In this document: positions 8,211 to 17,160 of the stretch, piece after piece
Layout of the letters: the number at the start of each line of letters is the position of its first letter
How positions within the stretch are numbered: the first letter of the stretch is position 1
Assembly (NCBI GenBank): GCA_965221105.1
Contig: OZ244871.1
Coordinates: 1,240,001 to 1,304,000, forward strand
Reading direction: 5' to 3'
Length of the DNA stretch: 64,000 nt
Source of the DNA: GM7GCV1 sp965221105
GTDB taxonomy: Bacteria; Pseudomonadota; Gammaproteobacteria; Pseudomonadales; GM7GCV1
Position numbers and translations under genes: made by a program
Notes under the pieces: model-generated
Seen by the model: only the letters and a program-made list of their open reading frames with translations
Databases searched by the model: none
What the model was told of the DNA's origin: nothing

Positions 8211-8984
8211 CTAGGGGCCGAAGGTGGCGCGCACCCGCTCCAGATCGGCAGGGACATCGACGCCGGTGGGCACGGGTACACAGGCCGGCGCTACGTGGAT
8301 CCGGCCGCCATTGGCCAGAATGCGCAGTTGTTCCAGCGACTCGGTCCTTTCCAGGTCAGCGGGCGGCCACCGGGTAAACTGGCGCAGCAGACCCATCCGG
8401 TAGGAATAGATACCGACATGGCGCATGGGTTGGGGAGTGTGACAGAGGGGCTGATCAGCTGGCATGGTGCTGATATCGGCCATTGTATCTCTGGGCCAGG
8501 GAATTGGCGCACGACTGAAGTACAGTGCCTGTCCATTGGCACCGGCAACCACCTTGACCGCAGATGGTTCGAGGAATTCCCCTGCGCTGATGATGGGTTC
8601 GCAGAGGGTCGCACAATCAAAGTCGGCATGTTGATCCAGATTGCTGGCGACCTGAGCGACAACCTGTGGTGGCATCAGCGGCTCGTCGCCCTGCACATTG
8701 ACCAGGATCTCGTCGTCAGCCATACCAAGCTGTTCAGCCGCTTCGGCCAGGCGATCCGTGCCGGATAGGTGGTCTTCAGAGGTCATCAGCGCCGTGCCAC
8801 CAAAGCCCTCGACAACCGAAACAATTTCGGGATGGTCCGTCGCCACAACCACCTCCTCAGCACCCGAGAGCATCGCCTGCCCATACACTCTTTCGATCAT
8901 GGTTTTTCCGGCAATGTCAGCCAGTGGTTTACGCTCGATTCGGGTGGAACCGAAGCGAGCGGGAACAATTACCCTGTAGTTCAA
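8211..8984 (-). CDS. kdsB: 3-deoxy-manno-octulosonate cytidylyltransferase
   Basis: KdsB activates Kdo as CMP-Kdo for lipopolysaccharide core synthesis. Visible motifs are VIVPARFGSTR at the N-terminus for nucleotide binding, VVVATDH, ILVNVQGDEPLMPP and the C-terminal HVGIYSYR. With a TTG start at Asn-Tyr-Arg-Val the protein is 257 residues, close to the usual 250; a longer ATG-started frame would overlap the end of lpxK by about 50 bp and adds non-conserved residues. AAGG precedes the TTG. It follows lpxK by 13 bp, and the phosphatase gene begins 13 bp later, so the three genes and murB form one operon. Confidence 0.95.
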   Translation of the reverse strand: MNYRVIVPARFGSTRIERKPLADIAGKTMIERVYGQAMLSGAEEVVVATDHPEIVSVVEGFGGTALMTSEDHLSGTDRLAEAAEQLGMADDEILVNVQGDEPLMPPQVVAQVASNLDQHADFDCATLCEPIISAGEFLEPSAVKVVAGANGQALYFSRAPIPWPRDTMADISTMPADQPLCHTPQPMRHVGIYSYRMGLLRQFTRWPPADLERTESLEQLRILANGGRIHVAPACVPVPTGVDVPADLERVRATFGP

Positions 8985-8997
8985 ACTGCACCTGCCT

Positions 8998-10095
8998 TCA
9001 CTTTTGCAGCCGAGCGTGCACAGCCCGCTCAGCAGCACCTGTCCGATCATTCACCAACTGCTCAATGCGACCAACAAGAGCGTTCTGCAACCCTTCATCA
9101 ATTTCAACACCCACATCCAGAGCCCAGCAATTATGCCAGCTACGGCTCTTGATCTCCGAGCGGCATTTTACGGCGTCCTTGGTGGTCATGAGTACCTGCA
9201 CACCCGCTTCCCCGGCACCAATGCGCTGCAGATGCTCCGCGGTGATCTGATGATGATCGTCCAGGGCGTGACACTCCGGCTGGATCCCGAGATCTTCAAG
9301 CGCGGCAAAAAAACGCTGCGGATTTCCGATAGCTGCCAGGGCCCTGACACTACCGGAGGACAATCCCAAAAAAGAAGGCACATGAGAGTCAGTGGGCACT
9401 CGCTCACCGGTACTCAGCTGGATCCAATTTTTGGGTATCAACCTGAAATCACCATCGGCGGACTGACGGAGAGCATCCGATGTGAGACTCTGCGCAGTGC
9501 CGTTGATCAAGCAAAAATCAACATCCCGAAGCCGGTCTACCGGCTCACGCAGGGGCCCGGCTGGCAGACAGCGTTCATTGCCAAACTCACGGACACCATC
9601 GACAACCAGTATTTCCAGGTCACGCGGCAGTGCGTAGTGTTGCATGCCATCGTCACTGAGAATCAGTTCAACATGCTCAATATCCAGCAGGTGGCGCGCA
9701 GCGCGAAGGCGGTCCGGATCAATCACCAGGGGCAGGCCGGTTTCCTGAACCGTCAGTAATGGTTCATCGCCAACATCGACAGGTGAATCGCTGGCTTGCA
9801 CTGCATGGGGAAAACGGGTGCGCCCGGCCCCATAGCCGCGGGATATCACACCAACCCTGATTCCGCGGTCATGCAGAATGCGGCAGAGGTGGATGATCAG
9901 AGGTGTTTTTCCGGTGCCCCCCAGAGTGATGTTACCCACAATCACCAGAGGTACCGGCAGTGACTCCTGACCGAAGCGACTCGTCCGGCGTCGCTGTTCA
10001 ATGACCTTCACGTATAGCAGGGCCAGCGGTTCAAGCAGCCGGACCCAGGCTGCCCCGCCGTACCAAGCCCGGGTCAGGAAATGCTCAAGGCTCAT
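8998..10095 (-). CDS. lpxK: Tetraacyldisaccharide 4'-kinase
   Basis: LpxK phosphorylates the 4' position of the lipid A disaccharide at the inner face of the cytoplasmic membrane. The Walker A motif is VIVGNITLGGTGKTPL near residue 55. The conserved SDDGMQHYAL stands in the place of DDGFQH of relatives. The N-terminal part MSLEHFLTRAWYGG followed by a hydrophobic segment (LLEPLALLYVKVI) is the membrane anchor. Length 365 is a little above the usual 330. A longer open frame continues 150 codons upstream but is not conserved. It heads the kdsB-phosphatase-murB operon. Confidence 0.94.
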   Translation of the reverse strand: MSLEHFLTRAWYGGAAWVRLLEPLALLYVKVIEQRRRTSRFGQESLPVPLVIVGNITLGGTGKTPLIIHLCRILHDRGIRVGVISRGYGAGRTRFPHAVQASDSPVDVGDEPLLTVQETGLPLVIDPDRLRAARHLLDIEHVELILSDDGMQHYALPRDLEILVVDGVREFGNERCLPAGPLREPVDRLRDVDFCLINGTAQSLTSDALRQSADGDFRLIPKNWIQLSTGERVPTDSHVPSFLGLSSGSVRALAAIGNPQRFFAALEDLGIQPECHALDDHHQITAEHLQRIGAGEAGVQVLMTTKDAVKCRSEIKSRSWHNCWALDVGVEIDEGLQNALVGRIEQLVNDRTGAAERAVHARLQK

Positions 10096-11126
10096 GGAGA
10101 CGTCTGGGAGCTCACGACTTCGGGCTTCCGGGTGGTGATTCGCAGTGTTGTGAAACCCGGACCACTCGCGACAGCCATGGTGTCCTGAATCACCCCCTGG
10201 CTTTGAAACTGGTTGCCAACGCCAGCGGAACAGACCTCGCCGTGGGCTATTGGCCCACAGCTCCAGAGTGTGCGCCACATTGTGCTGGTTGGACAGATAC
10301 GGACTCCAGGCCTGTCCGGGCAGTCTGGACGGTACAATTGTGTTCGGTTGGATGGCCGAGAGCGCTTGGTCATCCATGCAATTGAGACCAGGGAACACAG
10401 CCAGACCAGCTGAAACCAAGCGCAGGCCACCACAGTTTCGTGCACTTGATACTCTCCCTGCCAACGAAAAAAGACAATGGCACTGTACCCAAATTTCACT
10501 TCCGCAACCAGAACATTCGCCAGGCCGCTGGGTTTGCGCGGACTCCAACGTACCAATTCTGAATCAGTGAGAAATAACCAAGACGTGGCTCTGTACCAGC
10601 CCGGCAGTCAAGGAATCCCGAATACTGGTGGACGAACTCAATCAGCTGTTTTGTGAACTGGTGGGGACACTCCAGAATTCCGGGCACGCCATATCCAGAA
10701 ACCGGCAGCCAGTGAACGTCTGGCCAATACGGGCAGTGGAAGCTGGAAATGCACTCCAAACGGCCCTCGTAACAGCGGGCTCTGGCCGGTCACTTCTCAA
10801 GCAGTGCGCTGATGGGTTCCTTTTGCTGAAGAATCCCGGTCTTGGAGGCGGGGTGCCCGAGCAGGTGCACCCAATCACAAAGGCCCGAAAGGGAAGGTAT
10901 TGCGGCGGGAGCCCGTCGGGCTAGAATGGACGCACGAAACACCGGTCTGGAGATCAGACAGAGAATGCCAGCCTGGGAGATATCGCGAAGCGCAGGCACC
11001 CACAGCGGCGCAACCATGTCTCGCGCAGCCAGCTGACGTACCTGTGTTCCGCATACTCATACTTCCTGTACGATTGGCTACTGAACCCGGGGTCTGGCAG
11101 GCAGCACCCTAGCGTTCGCCGACCGC
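10096..11126. other. Gap of about 1 kb without a supported gene
   Basis: In related genomes msbA, exbB/exbD or comEC often stand between lolCDE and lpxK. Here several open frames exist on both strands, but none shows a family pattern, a good start or consistent composition. The minus-strand frames are short and broken by stops, as expected of a decayed gene. I could not identify any remnant with confidence. Confidence 0.45.
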
Positions 11127-11132
11127 TTGCTA

Positions 11133-11711
11133 ATGCTGAAAAAAAAGATTCGCCAACTATTGCCCAGCGTAGCTGAGATACAGCAGATGTCCAACGCATC
11201 CGAGGTACAGCAGGGACCGCGTCAGCGACGCCTGCAGAGGACTGTTCGGAAAGCGCTGCACCAGCCCAATCTCTTCTACATCAATCGGCGCTCAGTCAGC
11301 CGTGCGATCGCCATAGGCGTGGGCGTAGGTGTGCTGCCCATCTACGGGCATATGCCGATGGCGGCCGTACTTGCCATTCGCTATCGTGCCAACCTGATTA
11401 TTAGCGTTATCAGCGTATGGGTATCCAACCCCTTCACCCTCCCGTTCATAGTGCTTGCGGAGTATTGGCTGGGTGCCCTAATTCTCGGAATGGAGGTGGA
11501 CCTTGTTGTTCTCAAGTATAGCGGGGAGCAGTGGCGCGACCTGTTGACAGGCATCTGGAAGCCACTCGTCGTTGGCTCACTGGTCCTCAGTCTAATCACG
11601 GCTGCCGCGAGCCATGCCATCGTCAGCCTGATCTGGCGCGCTGAAGTTTCATTGAGGTGGCGGGCTCGCAACCGGCGCACATCAAGATCAGTGCACAAAG
11701 ACCGGGCGTGA
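11133..11711 (+). CDS. DUF2062 membrane protein
   Basis: A 192-residue protein of the DUF2062 family. After a basic N-terminus comes FYINRRSVSRAIAIGVGVGV and the conserved LPIYGHMPMAAVLA, then two to three further hydrophobic segments (IISVISVWVSNPFTLPFIVL, PLVVGSLVLSLITAAASHAI), so it is an inner-membrane protein with about four helices. ATG at 11133 is preferred over an in-frame TTG two codons earlier. It is divergent from the block to its left and convergent with lolE, whose stop lies 1 bp away. Such genes often neighbour lolCDE and comEC. The function is unknown. Confidence 0.85.
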   Translation: MLKKKIRQLLPSVAEIQQMSNASEVQQGPRQRRLQRTVRKALHQPNLFYINRRSVSRAIAIGVGVGVLPIYGHMPMAAVLAIRYRANLIISVISVWVSNPFTLPFIVLAEYWLGALILGMEVDLVVLKYSGEQWRDLLTGIWKPLVVGSLVLSLITAAASHAIVSLIWRAEVSLRWRARNRRTSRSVHKDRA

Positions 11712-11712
11712 A

Positions 11713-12981
11713 TTACTCGTAGCGCAAAACCTGGGATGCCTGAGTGCGGGCAACCCTCGCGGCCGGATAAAGCGCCGCCAGCAAGCTCAGCAGGATTGCG
11801 GTCGTAACCACAAAAAGTACCTGCCCCCAGTGCAGGTGCGATGGCAGATAGTCGATAGGATAGACCTGGGAATTAAGCAACTGCATGCCGAGCCATGATT
11901 CGATCAACTCCGACATCACCGTCACGTTGGAGGCCAGAGCCACTCCCAGTGCCGCCCCCACCAGACTGCCAATGAGCCCGATAATCAGGCCTTGCAGAGC
12001 AAAGGCTCTTCCGAGACGAGCTGGCGTCGAGCCCATTGCCTTGAGAATCGCGATTTCGCTTTGCTTGTCGGCCGAGGCGATCATCAGGGTCGCCACCAGA
12101 TTAAAAGCAGCAATTGCCAAAACAAGCAACACAATCAGTGTGACCAAAAAGCGTGACATCTGAATGGCCTCATAGAGGTTACCGTGAGTCTCTTCCCAAG
12201 TTGACAGATGGTACCCGGGGGGCAGCGCACTGTGCAGTTGCCGACCTGTCTCGCGAGCAGAAAATACGGATTTAACCTGTACCCGAAACCCCTGTGGCAC
12301 AGATGACTGCCCGGGAATCCGGGCGAGCCCCCTGAAGTCTACAAGCACCAGGCGCTGATCCAGCTCAGTGCCGGATCGCAGACTACGAACTATCTCGAAA
12401 CCGGTTGCTCTCAGCCGATGCTCGTGGCCATAGACCATGGCAAGCACCCTATCACCAGGTTCAACACCAAGCCTGGCGGCGAGCCCGGAACCCAGAACCA
12501 TCACCCCCGGCTGTGCCAGATCAGTCAGGATATCCTGCCCCAATACGCTAGCCAGAGTGCCGTATGCCTGATCCGGTGCTGCTTCCTGCCCACTCTCTGC
12601 ACGCGACAACTCCAAGCTGGCGTCTATCGAGTAGAGCAGTCCCGGTTCGACCCTGTTACGAAATCTGAACAGGGCATCCAGTTCCGTGTAGGGGCTCACT
12701 GCGACCACCTCGGGGTGTTCTGCAATCATGTCGATCTGGGACTGCCAGTCAACGACGCCTCCCAGGCGGGTGTGGATCAGCTGAACATGAGGGACAAGAG
12801 CGAGTATCTTGTCCCGCATCTCGCGATCGAACCCATTCATTACGGAAAACACTGCAATCAGCATGGCAACCCCCATGATCAGGCCAAGTACCGACATCAG
12901 GGTTAAGAAATTACCGAGCCTGCTGCGATGATGCCCAAGCGTATAGCGCAGCGCCAGGCGGAGTTCAAATTTCGTGTACAT
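11713..12981 (-). CDS. lolE: Lipoprotein-releasing ABC transporter permease (LolE-like)
   Basis: LolC and LolE form the membrane part of the transporter that extracts outer-membrane lipoproteins from the inner membrane and hands them to LolA. The 422-residue protein has an N-terminal membrane helix (LIMGVAMLIAVFSVMNGFDREM), a large periplasmic domain of about 230 residues, and three C-terminal helices of the FtsX type (ILKAMGSTPARLGRAFALQG is the typical coupling segment). The paired genes look alike, so calling this one LolE rests on its place as third in lolC-lolD-lolE. It starts 11 bp after lolD. Confidence 0.88.
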   Translation of the reverse strand: MYTKFELRLALRYTLGHHRSRLGNFLTLMSVLGLIMGVAMLIAVFSVMNGFDREMRDKILALVPHVQLIHTRLGGVVDWQSQIDMIAEHPEVVAVSPYTELDALFRFRNRVEPGLLYSIDASLELSRAESGQEAAPDQAYGTLASVLGQDILTDLAQPGVMVLGSGLAARLGVEPGDRVLAMVYGHEHRLRATGFEIVRSLRSGTELDQRLVLVDFRGLARIPGQSSVPQGFRVQVKSVFSARETGRQLHSALPPGYHLSTWEETHGNLYEAIQMSRFLVTLIVLLVLAIAAFNLVATLMIASADKQSEIAILKAMGSTPARLGRAFALQGLIIGLIGSLVGAALGVALASNVTVMSELIESWLGMQLLNSQVYPIDYLPSHLHWGQVLFVVTTAILLSLLAALYPAARVARTQASQVLRYE

Positions 12982-12992
12982 AACAGAATCGG

Positions 12993-13727
12993 CTACATGT
13001 CCCGCAGATGACCATCCACCAGCTCAAGGCGTCGATCCATGTGGCTGGCAATCTGCGCATCGTGAGTCACCACGACCAGGGCTGATCCATTTTCCTGATT
13101 CAGCCCTTCGATCAGTTCCAGAACACGCGCTGCATTACCAGGATCCAGATTCCCCGTGGGCTCATCCATCAGCAGCAGTGCCGGTTCTCCAACAATGGCA
13201 CGAGCAATGGCAACCCTTTGGCGTTCCCCGCCGGACAGTTCGGCGGGCCTGTGTTTATGGCGACCGGACAGCCCGACGCGGGCAAGTACCGAATGGGCTT
13301 GCGCTCGCGCCTGGGCGTCCGGGACGGCGCGCAGCCACAGCGGCATGCAGACATTCTCAAGGGCGTCGAACTCGGCGAGCAAATGATGAAACTGGAAAAC
13401 GAATCCAATGTGCGTATTGCGAAGGCGCGCACGCTGGGACTCGTCAAGTCCCGACACCCTTCCACCAGCGATATGTAACTCGCCAGCATCCGGCTCGTCC
13501 ATGACTCCGAGCAGGTTAAGCAGGGTCGATTTGCCAGCACCTGAGGCACCCATGATTGCCACGCGCTCGCCCGGCCCGACCCTGAGATCAATGCCCTTGA
13601 GAATCTCCAGACGTTCCGGACCAATCTGGTAGGCTCTTTTCAGATCAGCACACTGCACCACTGGCACTCCATCGCCTCCCGGGCTCGCCTGATCACTCGT
13701 ACTCCTATGTGCTGGATTCCAATTCAT
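12993..13727 (-). CDS. lolD: Lipoprotein-releasing system ATP-binding protein
   Basis: LolD hydrolyses ATP to drive lipoprotein release by LolC/LolE. In the 244-residue protein the Walker A motif is MGASGAGKSTLLN (about residue 58), the Q-loop FQFHHLLAEF, the signature LSGGERQRVAIARA, Walker B LLLMDEPTGNLD, and the switch histidine VVTHDAQIA. The N-terminal 20 residues are not conserved, so the start may lie slightly downstream. It sits 39 bp after lolC and just before lolE. Confidence 0.95.
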   Translation of the reverse strand: MNWNPAHRSTSDQASPGGDGVPVVQCADLKRAYQIGPERLEILKGIDLRVGPGERVAIMGASGAGKSTLLNLLGVMDEPDAGELHIAGGRVSGLDESQRARLRNTHIGFVFQFHHLLAEFDALENVCMPLWLRAVPDAQARAQAHSVLARVGLSGRHKHRPAELSGGERQRVAIARAIVGEPALLLMDEPTGNLDPGNAARVLELIEGLNQENGSALVVVTHDAQIASHMDRRLELVDGHLRDM

Positions 13728-13766
13728 CTCTTGTAACCGATCCTCATTTCGGGCACCTCCACATGT

Positions 13767-15017
13767 TTAATGCCTGTCGCTCAGCGCTTCTGTTGGTTGA
13801 ATGCGTGAGGCTCGCCAGGCCGGAACCAGGGTCGCCAACAACGTCAACACCACCGAGATTCCAACCACAATCAGGAAATCCTGCAGCCGCCACTGGGTCG
13901 GCAGGAAGCTGACGTAAAAAACCGAGGGGTCGAAGATTCTGGAGCCCACCAGGCGCTCACCCAACGCGACCACTTCAGGAAGGTACACTGCCACTGCAGT
14001 GCCCACCAGTGCACCGATTGCAACCCCGCTGATACCGAGAATGGCACCCTGGATAACAAATACCCGAATAATTGTAGACCGCGTCGCCCCCATGGTTCGC
14101 AACAGGGCCATCTCGGCACGCTTGTCTGCAACAGCCATGACCAATCCACTCACAATATTAAATGCTGCGACCATCACAATGATAAGCAGGAGTGCTGCGA
14201 CAGTGACCTTTTCCATTCTCATGGCCTGGAACAGTGATTCATGGTCGCTCATCCAGCCCAGAGCAGCCCACTCGTTGCCCAAATCCGATGCAGCCAGAGC
14301 AGCGATCAGGCCCTCAGCCTGATCAGGTGATTCCAGCCGCACCCGGTAGCCCAACCCGGCTTCACCAACTCTCATGATGCGCTGGGCATCAGCGAGATGG
14401 ACAAATGCCAGCCCTGAGTCCTGCTGGGAGTCTGTTTCGAACACGCCGGCAACCTGAAACTGTTTTTTTCGCGGGTACAGACCCACCGGAGTAACCCGCA
14501 TTTCCGGCAGAATCAAATCAAGGCTGTCACCTGGCAGAACTCCGAGGCGACGGGCCAGACGACTGCCCAGCAGGATACCGTATCCACCAGGCGCCAGCAG
14601 GTCGGGATGCCCATATAACATGGTGTCTGCCAGGGCAGTGATACGGACTTCATCGGCCGGAGATATCCCCTGAAACACAACCGGCGACTGGTGCGAATCC
14701 TGCGCAAGCAGTGCGTAACCCTCAAGTGTTCGGGACCAGGCAATCACCTGGCCGTGGCCTGCCAGAAATGACTGCGGATCCCGCGCTGTATCAGAAGCAG
14801 GCAAGAGCCGCACATGCGGCACAATCTGCTGGAATCGCTGCGCAATTTCCCGGTTGAATCCATTCATCACCGAGAGCACAATGATTAATGCGGCCACACC
14901 AACAGCCATCCCAAGCAGTGAAAAAACCGACACGACTGCCCCAAAAAGGCTGCGGTTTTTTCCCTGAGCATAGCGGCGACCGATTCGTATTGGGACAGAA
15001 ACTGAAGGCGGTATCAT
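13767..15017 (-). CDS. lolC: Lipoprotein-releasing ABC transporter permease (LolC-like)
   Basis: First gene of the lol operon, 416 residues. It shows the same plan as its partner: N-terminal helix (LLGMAVGVAALIIVLSVMNG followed by FNREI), a periplasmic domain, then three helices with the FtsX motif MALLRTMGATRSTIIRVFVIQ. The conserved periplasmic motif TPVGLYPRKKQFQVAGVF is present near residue 190. It is encoded first, as lolC is in E. coli, and 110 bp separate it from the transglutaminase remnant upstream. Confidence 0.88.
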   Translation of the reverse strand: MIPPSVSVPIRIGRRYAQGKNRSLFGAVVSVFSLLGMAVGVAALIIVLSVMNGFNREIAQRFQQIVPHVRLLPASDTARDPQSFLAGHGQVIAWSRTLEGYALLAQDSHQSPVVFQGISPADEVRITALADTMLYGHPDLLAPGGYGILLGSRLARRLGVLPGDSLDLILPEMRVTPVGLYPRKKQFQVAGVFETDSQQDSGLAFVHLADAQRIMRVGEAGLGYRVRLESPDQAEGLIAALAASDLGNEWAALGWMSDHESLFQAMRMEKVTVAALLLIIVMVAAFNIVSGLVMAVADKRAEMALLRTMGATRSTIIRVFVIQGAILGISGVAIGALVGTAVAVYLPEVVALGERLVGSRIFDPSVFYVSFLPTQWRLQDFLIVVGISVVLTLLATLVPAWRASRIQPTEALSDRH

Positions 15018-15132
15018 GGTATCTCTTCTATAACTCCACAGCGGATTTCATCTGTTCGGGACTCCGGTTAACGCCAGCCCCGCAACAATCGACGAATGTG
15101 CTCTTCTTGATTTTCGCCCTGATAAAGAGGTG

Positions 15133-16020
15133 TCACTCAAAAAGGGTGCAGAGTTCAAGCGCCCGCTCGCGGGATTCCCCGCCGATTTCACAAGGCATTG
15201 TGGCACAGAGCCGCGCCAACCGGGCTGGTGTATCCCCCGGCCCAATGTCGACTCCCGCCCTGTCCAGCCGTTTGCGAAACCGGTCAAAAAGTCGCCCGGC
15301 CCCGGGGCGCGAGCGCTCCGGGGGGCGCAGATAGAGCATGAAGCACATCAACCCCAAGCCCAGCGCTGCAATCCCACCCGATACAATCAACAACTTCCGA
15401 TAGGATGTCTACCCAAAAATACCCCGTAGAAATTCAAATCGCTGCTCGTTGTCATAGTCGAGCATCCAGCTCACCCAGAGGTAGTTGATGCTGTCCATGC
15501 GCAATCGAAGCCAATTGAGCACAGCCACTCCCTGCACGCGATGAAGCGAGAATACTTTGTCGGACAGAAAATTCGGCTCTTCAGCAAGGAATCTCCGGGC
15601 ACCGTATTCGATCCGATCCGGCGAAACCGCTGCTGTGGGGTCGATTTCAACCCAGCCTGCACCATCCTGCCAGTACTCCGCCCAGGCGTGGGCATCGTAC
15701 TGGTGGACCAGCAGATAATTACCCTCTGGATTAATCTCACCACCCTGATAGCCCACAACGATACGCGCCGGAATCCCGGCTGCACGCAGCAGAAACACGG
15801 TGGCCTGGGCAAAGTGCTCACAGAATCCGCGCTTGCGGTCAAACAGAAACTCGTCGATCGAATCGACGCCGTCCACTCCTGGATCCAGCGCATAGGTATG
15901 CTCACGTCCGAACAGACCGAATAACTGACCCACTGTTTCTGCAGGACTGAGCCCCTCTGCCAGCCAGGACTTGGCCAGATTCCGGGTTCGTGGAATGCAG
16001 TCTTCCGGCAATGCCAGATT
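15133..16020 (-). pseudogene. TgpA-type transglutaminase, N-terminally truncated and interrupted by TAG
   Basis: TgpA proteins are inner-membrane proteins of about 650 residues with several N-terminal helices, a periplasmic transglutaminase domain, another helix and a C-terminal DUF4129 tail. Only the second half is here. It begins LPEDCIPRTRNLAKSW and keeps the whole papain-like core: catalytic Cys in GFCEHFAQA, His in DAHAWAEYW, Asp in VEIDPTA. The frame then meets TAG after RFEFLRGIFG, and continues in the same frame with TSYRKLL, a membrane helix (IAALGLGLMCFML) and a C-terminal domain ending ELCTLFE. CAG-to-TAG would explain the stop. The membrane half is missing and replaced by a piece of another gene. 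Confidence 0.75.
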
Positions 16021-16103
16021 GTGCGACTCACAGTCGTCAGTCTGGCAGTCTCCGGCGTGCAGAGCTGTGGAGGTGCGATTAAAAATGATGACTCAGAAGG
16101 GGA

Positions 16104-16268
16104 ACCTATTCTAGACCGAAGGGATGAGCACCTGTTCATGAGACCCGCCAAATCATCAGCGCACAGGATATCGTTATACCTGTTGTATGCCGACCGAACC
16201 AGCAAGGGCTTTTGCTGCCAGTGTTGTTCGAGAAATGCCTGCTCCCCAACCTCACCCAAAACTGTCAT
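16104..16268 (-). pseudogene. N-terminal fragment of a RoxA-type ribosomal oxygenase
   Basis: About 55 residues starting MTVLGEVGEQAFLEQHW and continuing QQKPLLVRSAY match the start of the JmjC-type 50S ribosomal protein L16 arginine hydroxylase (RoxA/YcfD), including the hallmark W-Q-K-PLLVR. ADDLAGLMN and LRSRIG correspond to the next conserved segment. The catalytic domain is absent; the sequence breaks off just before the transglutaminase remnant. GGAGGTGAG lies upstream as a good ribosome-binding site, so a short peptide could still be made. Confidence 0.65.
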
Positions 16269-16394
16269 TGGCTCACCTCCCTTACCACTCCGATCACCTC
16301 CATATAACCAGCCTTCCCCGACAGGCGCTCGTTCCCGCAAGATTCGAGTGCGACATTGTGTCGCATCCTCACAGCAAAACGCAGCTCATACAAT

Positions 16395-17036
16395 ATGTCA
16401 GCGGAAATCGCCAATTTCCAGCGTGTGCTTAGTCGACATGCCCCCGAATGCCTTCTCTTTCGACTCAGTGTTTCGTCTCATAAGAAACTCTTCGTCTTCA
16501 AAGGTGCCACGCTCTGCGCCGCATGACTCGACGATCCGTTCCGAACGACCTCTGACCTCGACCTGCTCTCCCTCGCCGACCGCGAGAAGGTATCCCTTTG
16601 TGGGATAATTCGCGACATCTGCACTCAGTCAGTCGCAGCCGATGGATTACATTTCGATACCGGGAATATTTTCACAGCACCGTTCGACGGGGATCGCACC
16701 ACTGGCGCATTTCAGGTCCGCACCTCGGCCCAACTTGGCACTGCCATTACCCCGGTCCAGATCGATATTGGTTTCGGAGACAGCGTCACCCCGGCTCTCT
16801 GAAGCTTGAGTATCCTGTCCTTCTCGATCAGCCGATGCCAGCTCTCTCGGCGTACCCTCGTGAGATCGTGGCTGCCGAAAAGTTCGAAGCCATGGTTTCA
16901 CTCGACCTCGCGAACAGGCGAATGAAAGACTTTTACGACCTTTTCGCGATTTCATGTCTGTTCTCGTTTGACGGTGCAACCCTCGCATCCGCGATTAGCG
17001 CCACCTTCAAAAGGCGTTCGCCATTTGGCGAGCTAA
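16395..17036 (+). pseudogene. AbiEii-type nucleotidyltransferase toxin, inactivated
   Basis: AbiEii proteins are nucleotidyltransferase toxins that modify tRNA and pair with AbiEi antitoxins. Reading from ATG at 16395 gives FQRVLSRHAPECLLFRLSVS, FVFKGATLCAA, stop (TGA where TGG would fit), then in the same frame LDDPFRTTSDLDLLSL (the catalytic D-X-D region), and VQIDIGFGDSVTP. A frameshift near 16800 follows, after which LEYPVLLDQPMPALSAYPRE, AAEKFEAMVSLDLANRRMKD and FYDLF complete the family pattern. The normal C-terminus is lost. No AbiEi gene is next to it. Confidence 0.8.
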
Positions 17037-17160
17037 GTTTTGTCCACTGTGCTGCGATTGGATACAATGCTCGGCGCATTGCGGCTGGCTGCCTGTCCCT
17101 CAGCCCGCATATCTATTTTCACCCAGCGCCGGGTTTACGGCCCGGTCAGCCGAGGACAAT

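Noticed and set aside
10092..10556. Minus-strand frame of 154 codons upstream of lpxK
   Set aside because: Odd composition, rich in Trp and Cys, no family pattern; overlaps the lpxK frame extension.
12974..13504. Plus-strand frame opposite lolD
   Set aside because: Antisense shadow of a gene with all ABC motifs.
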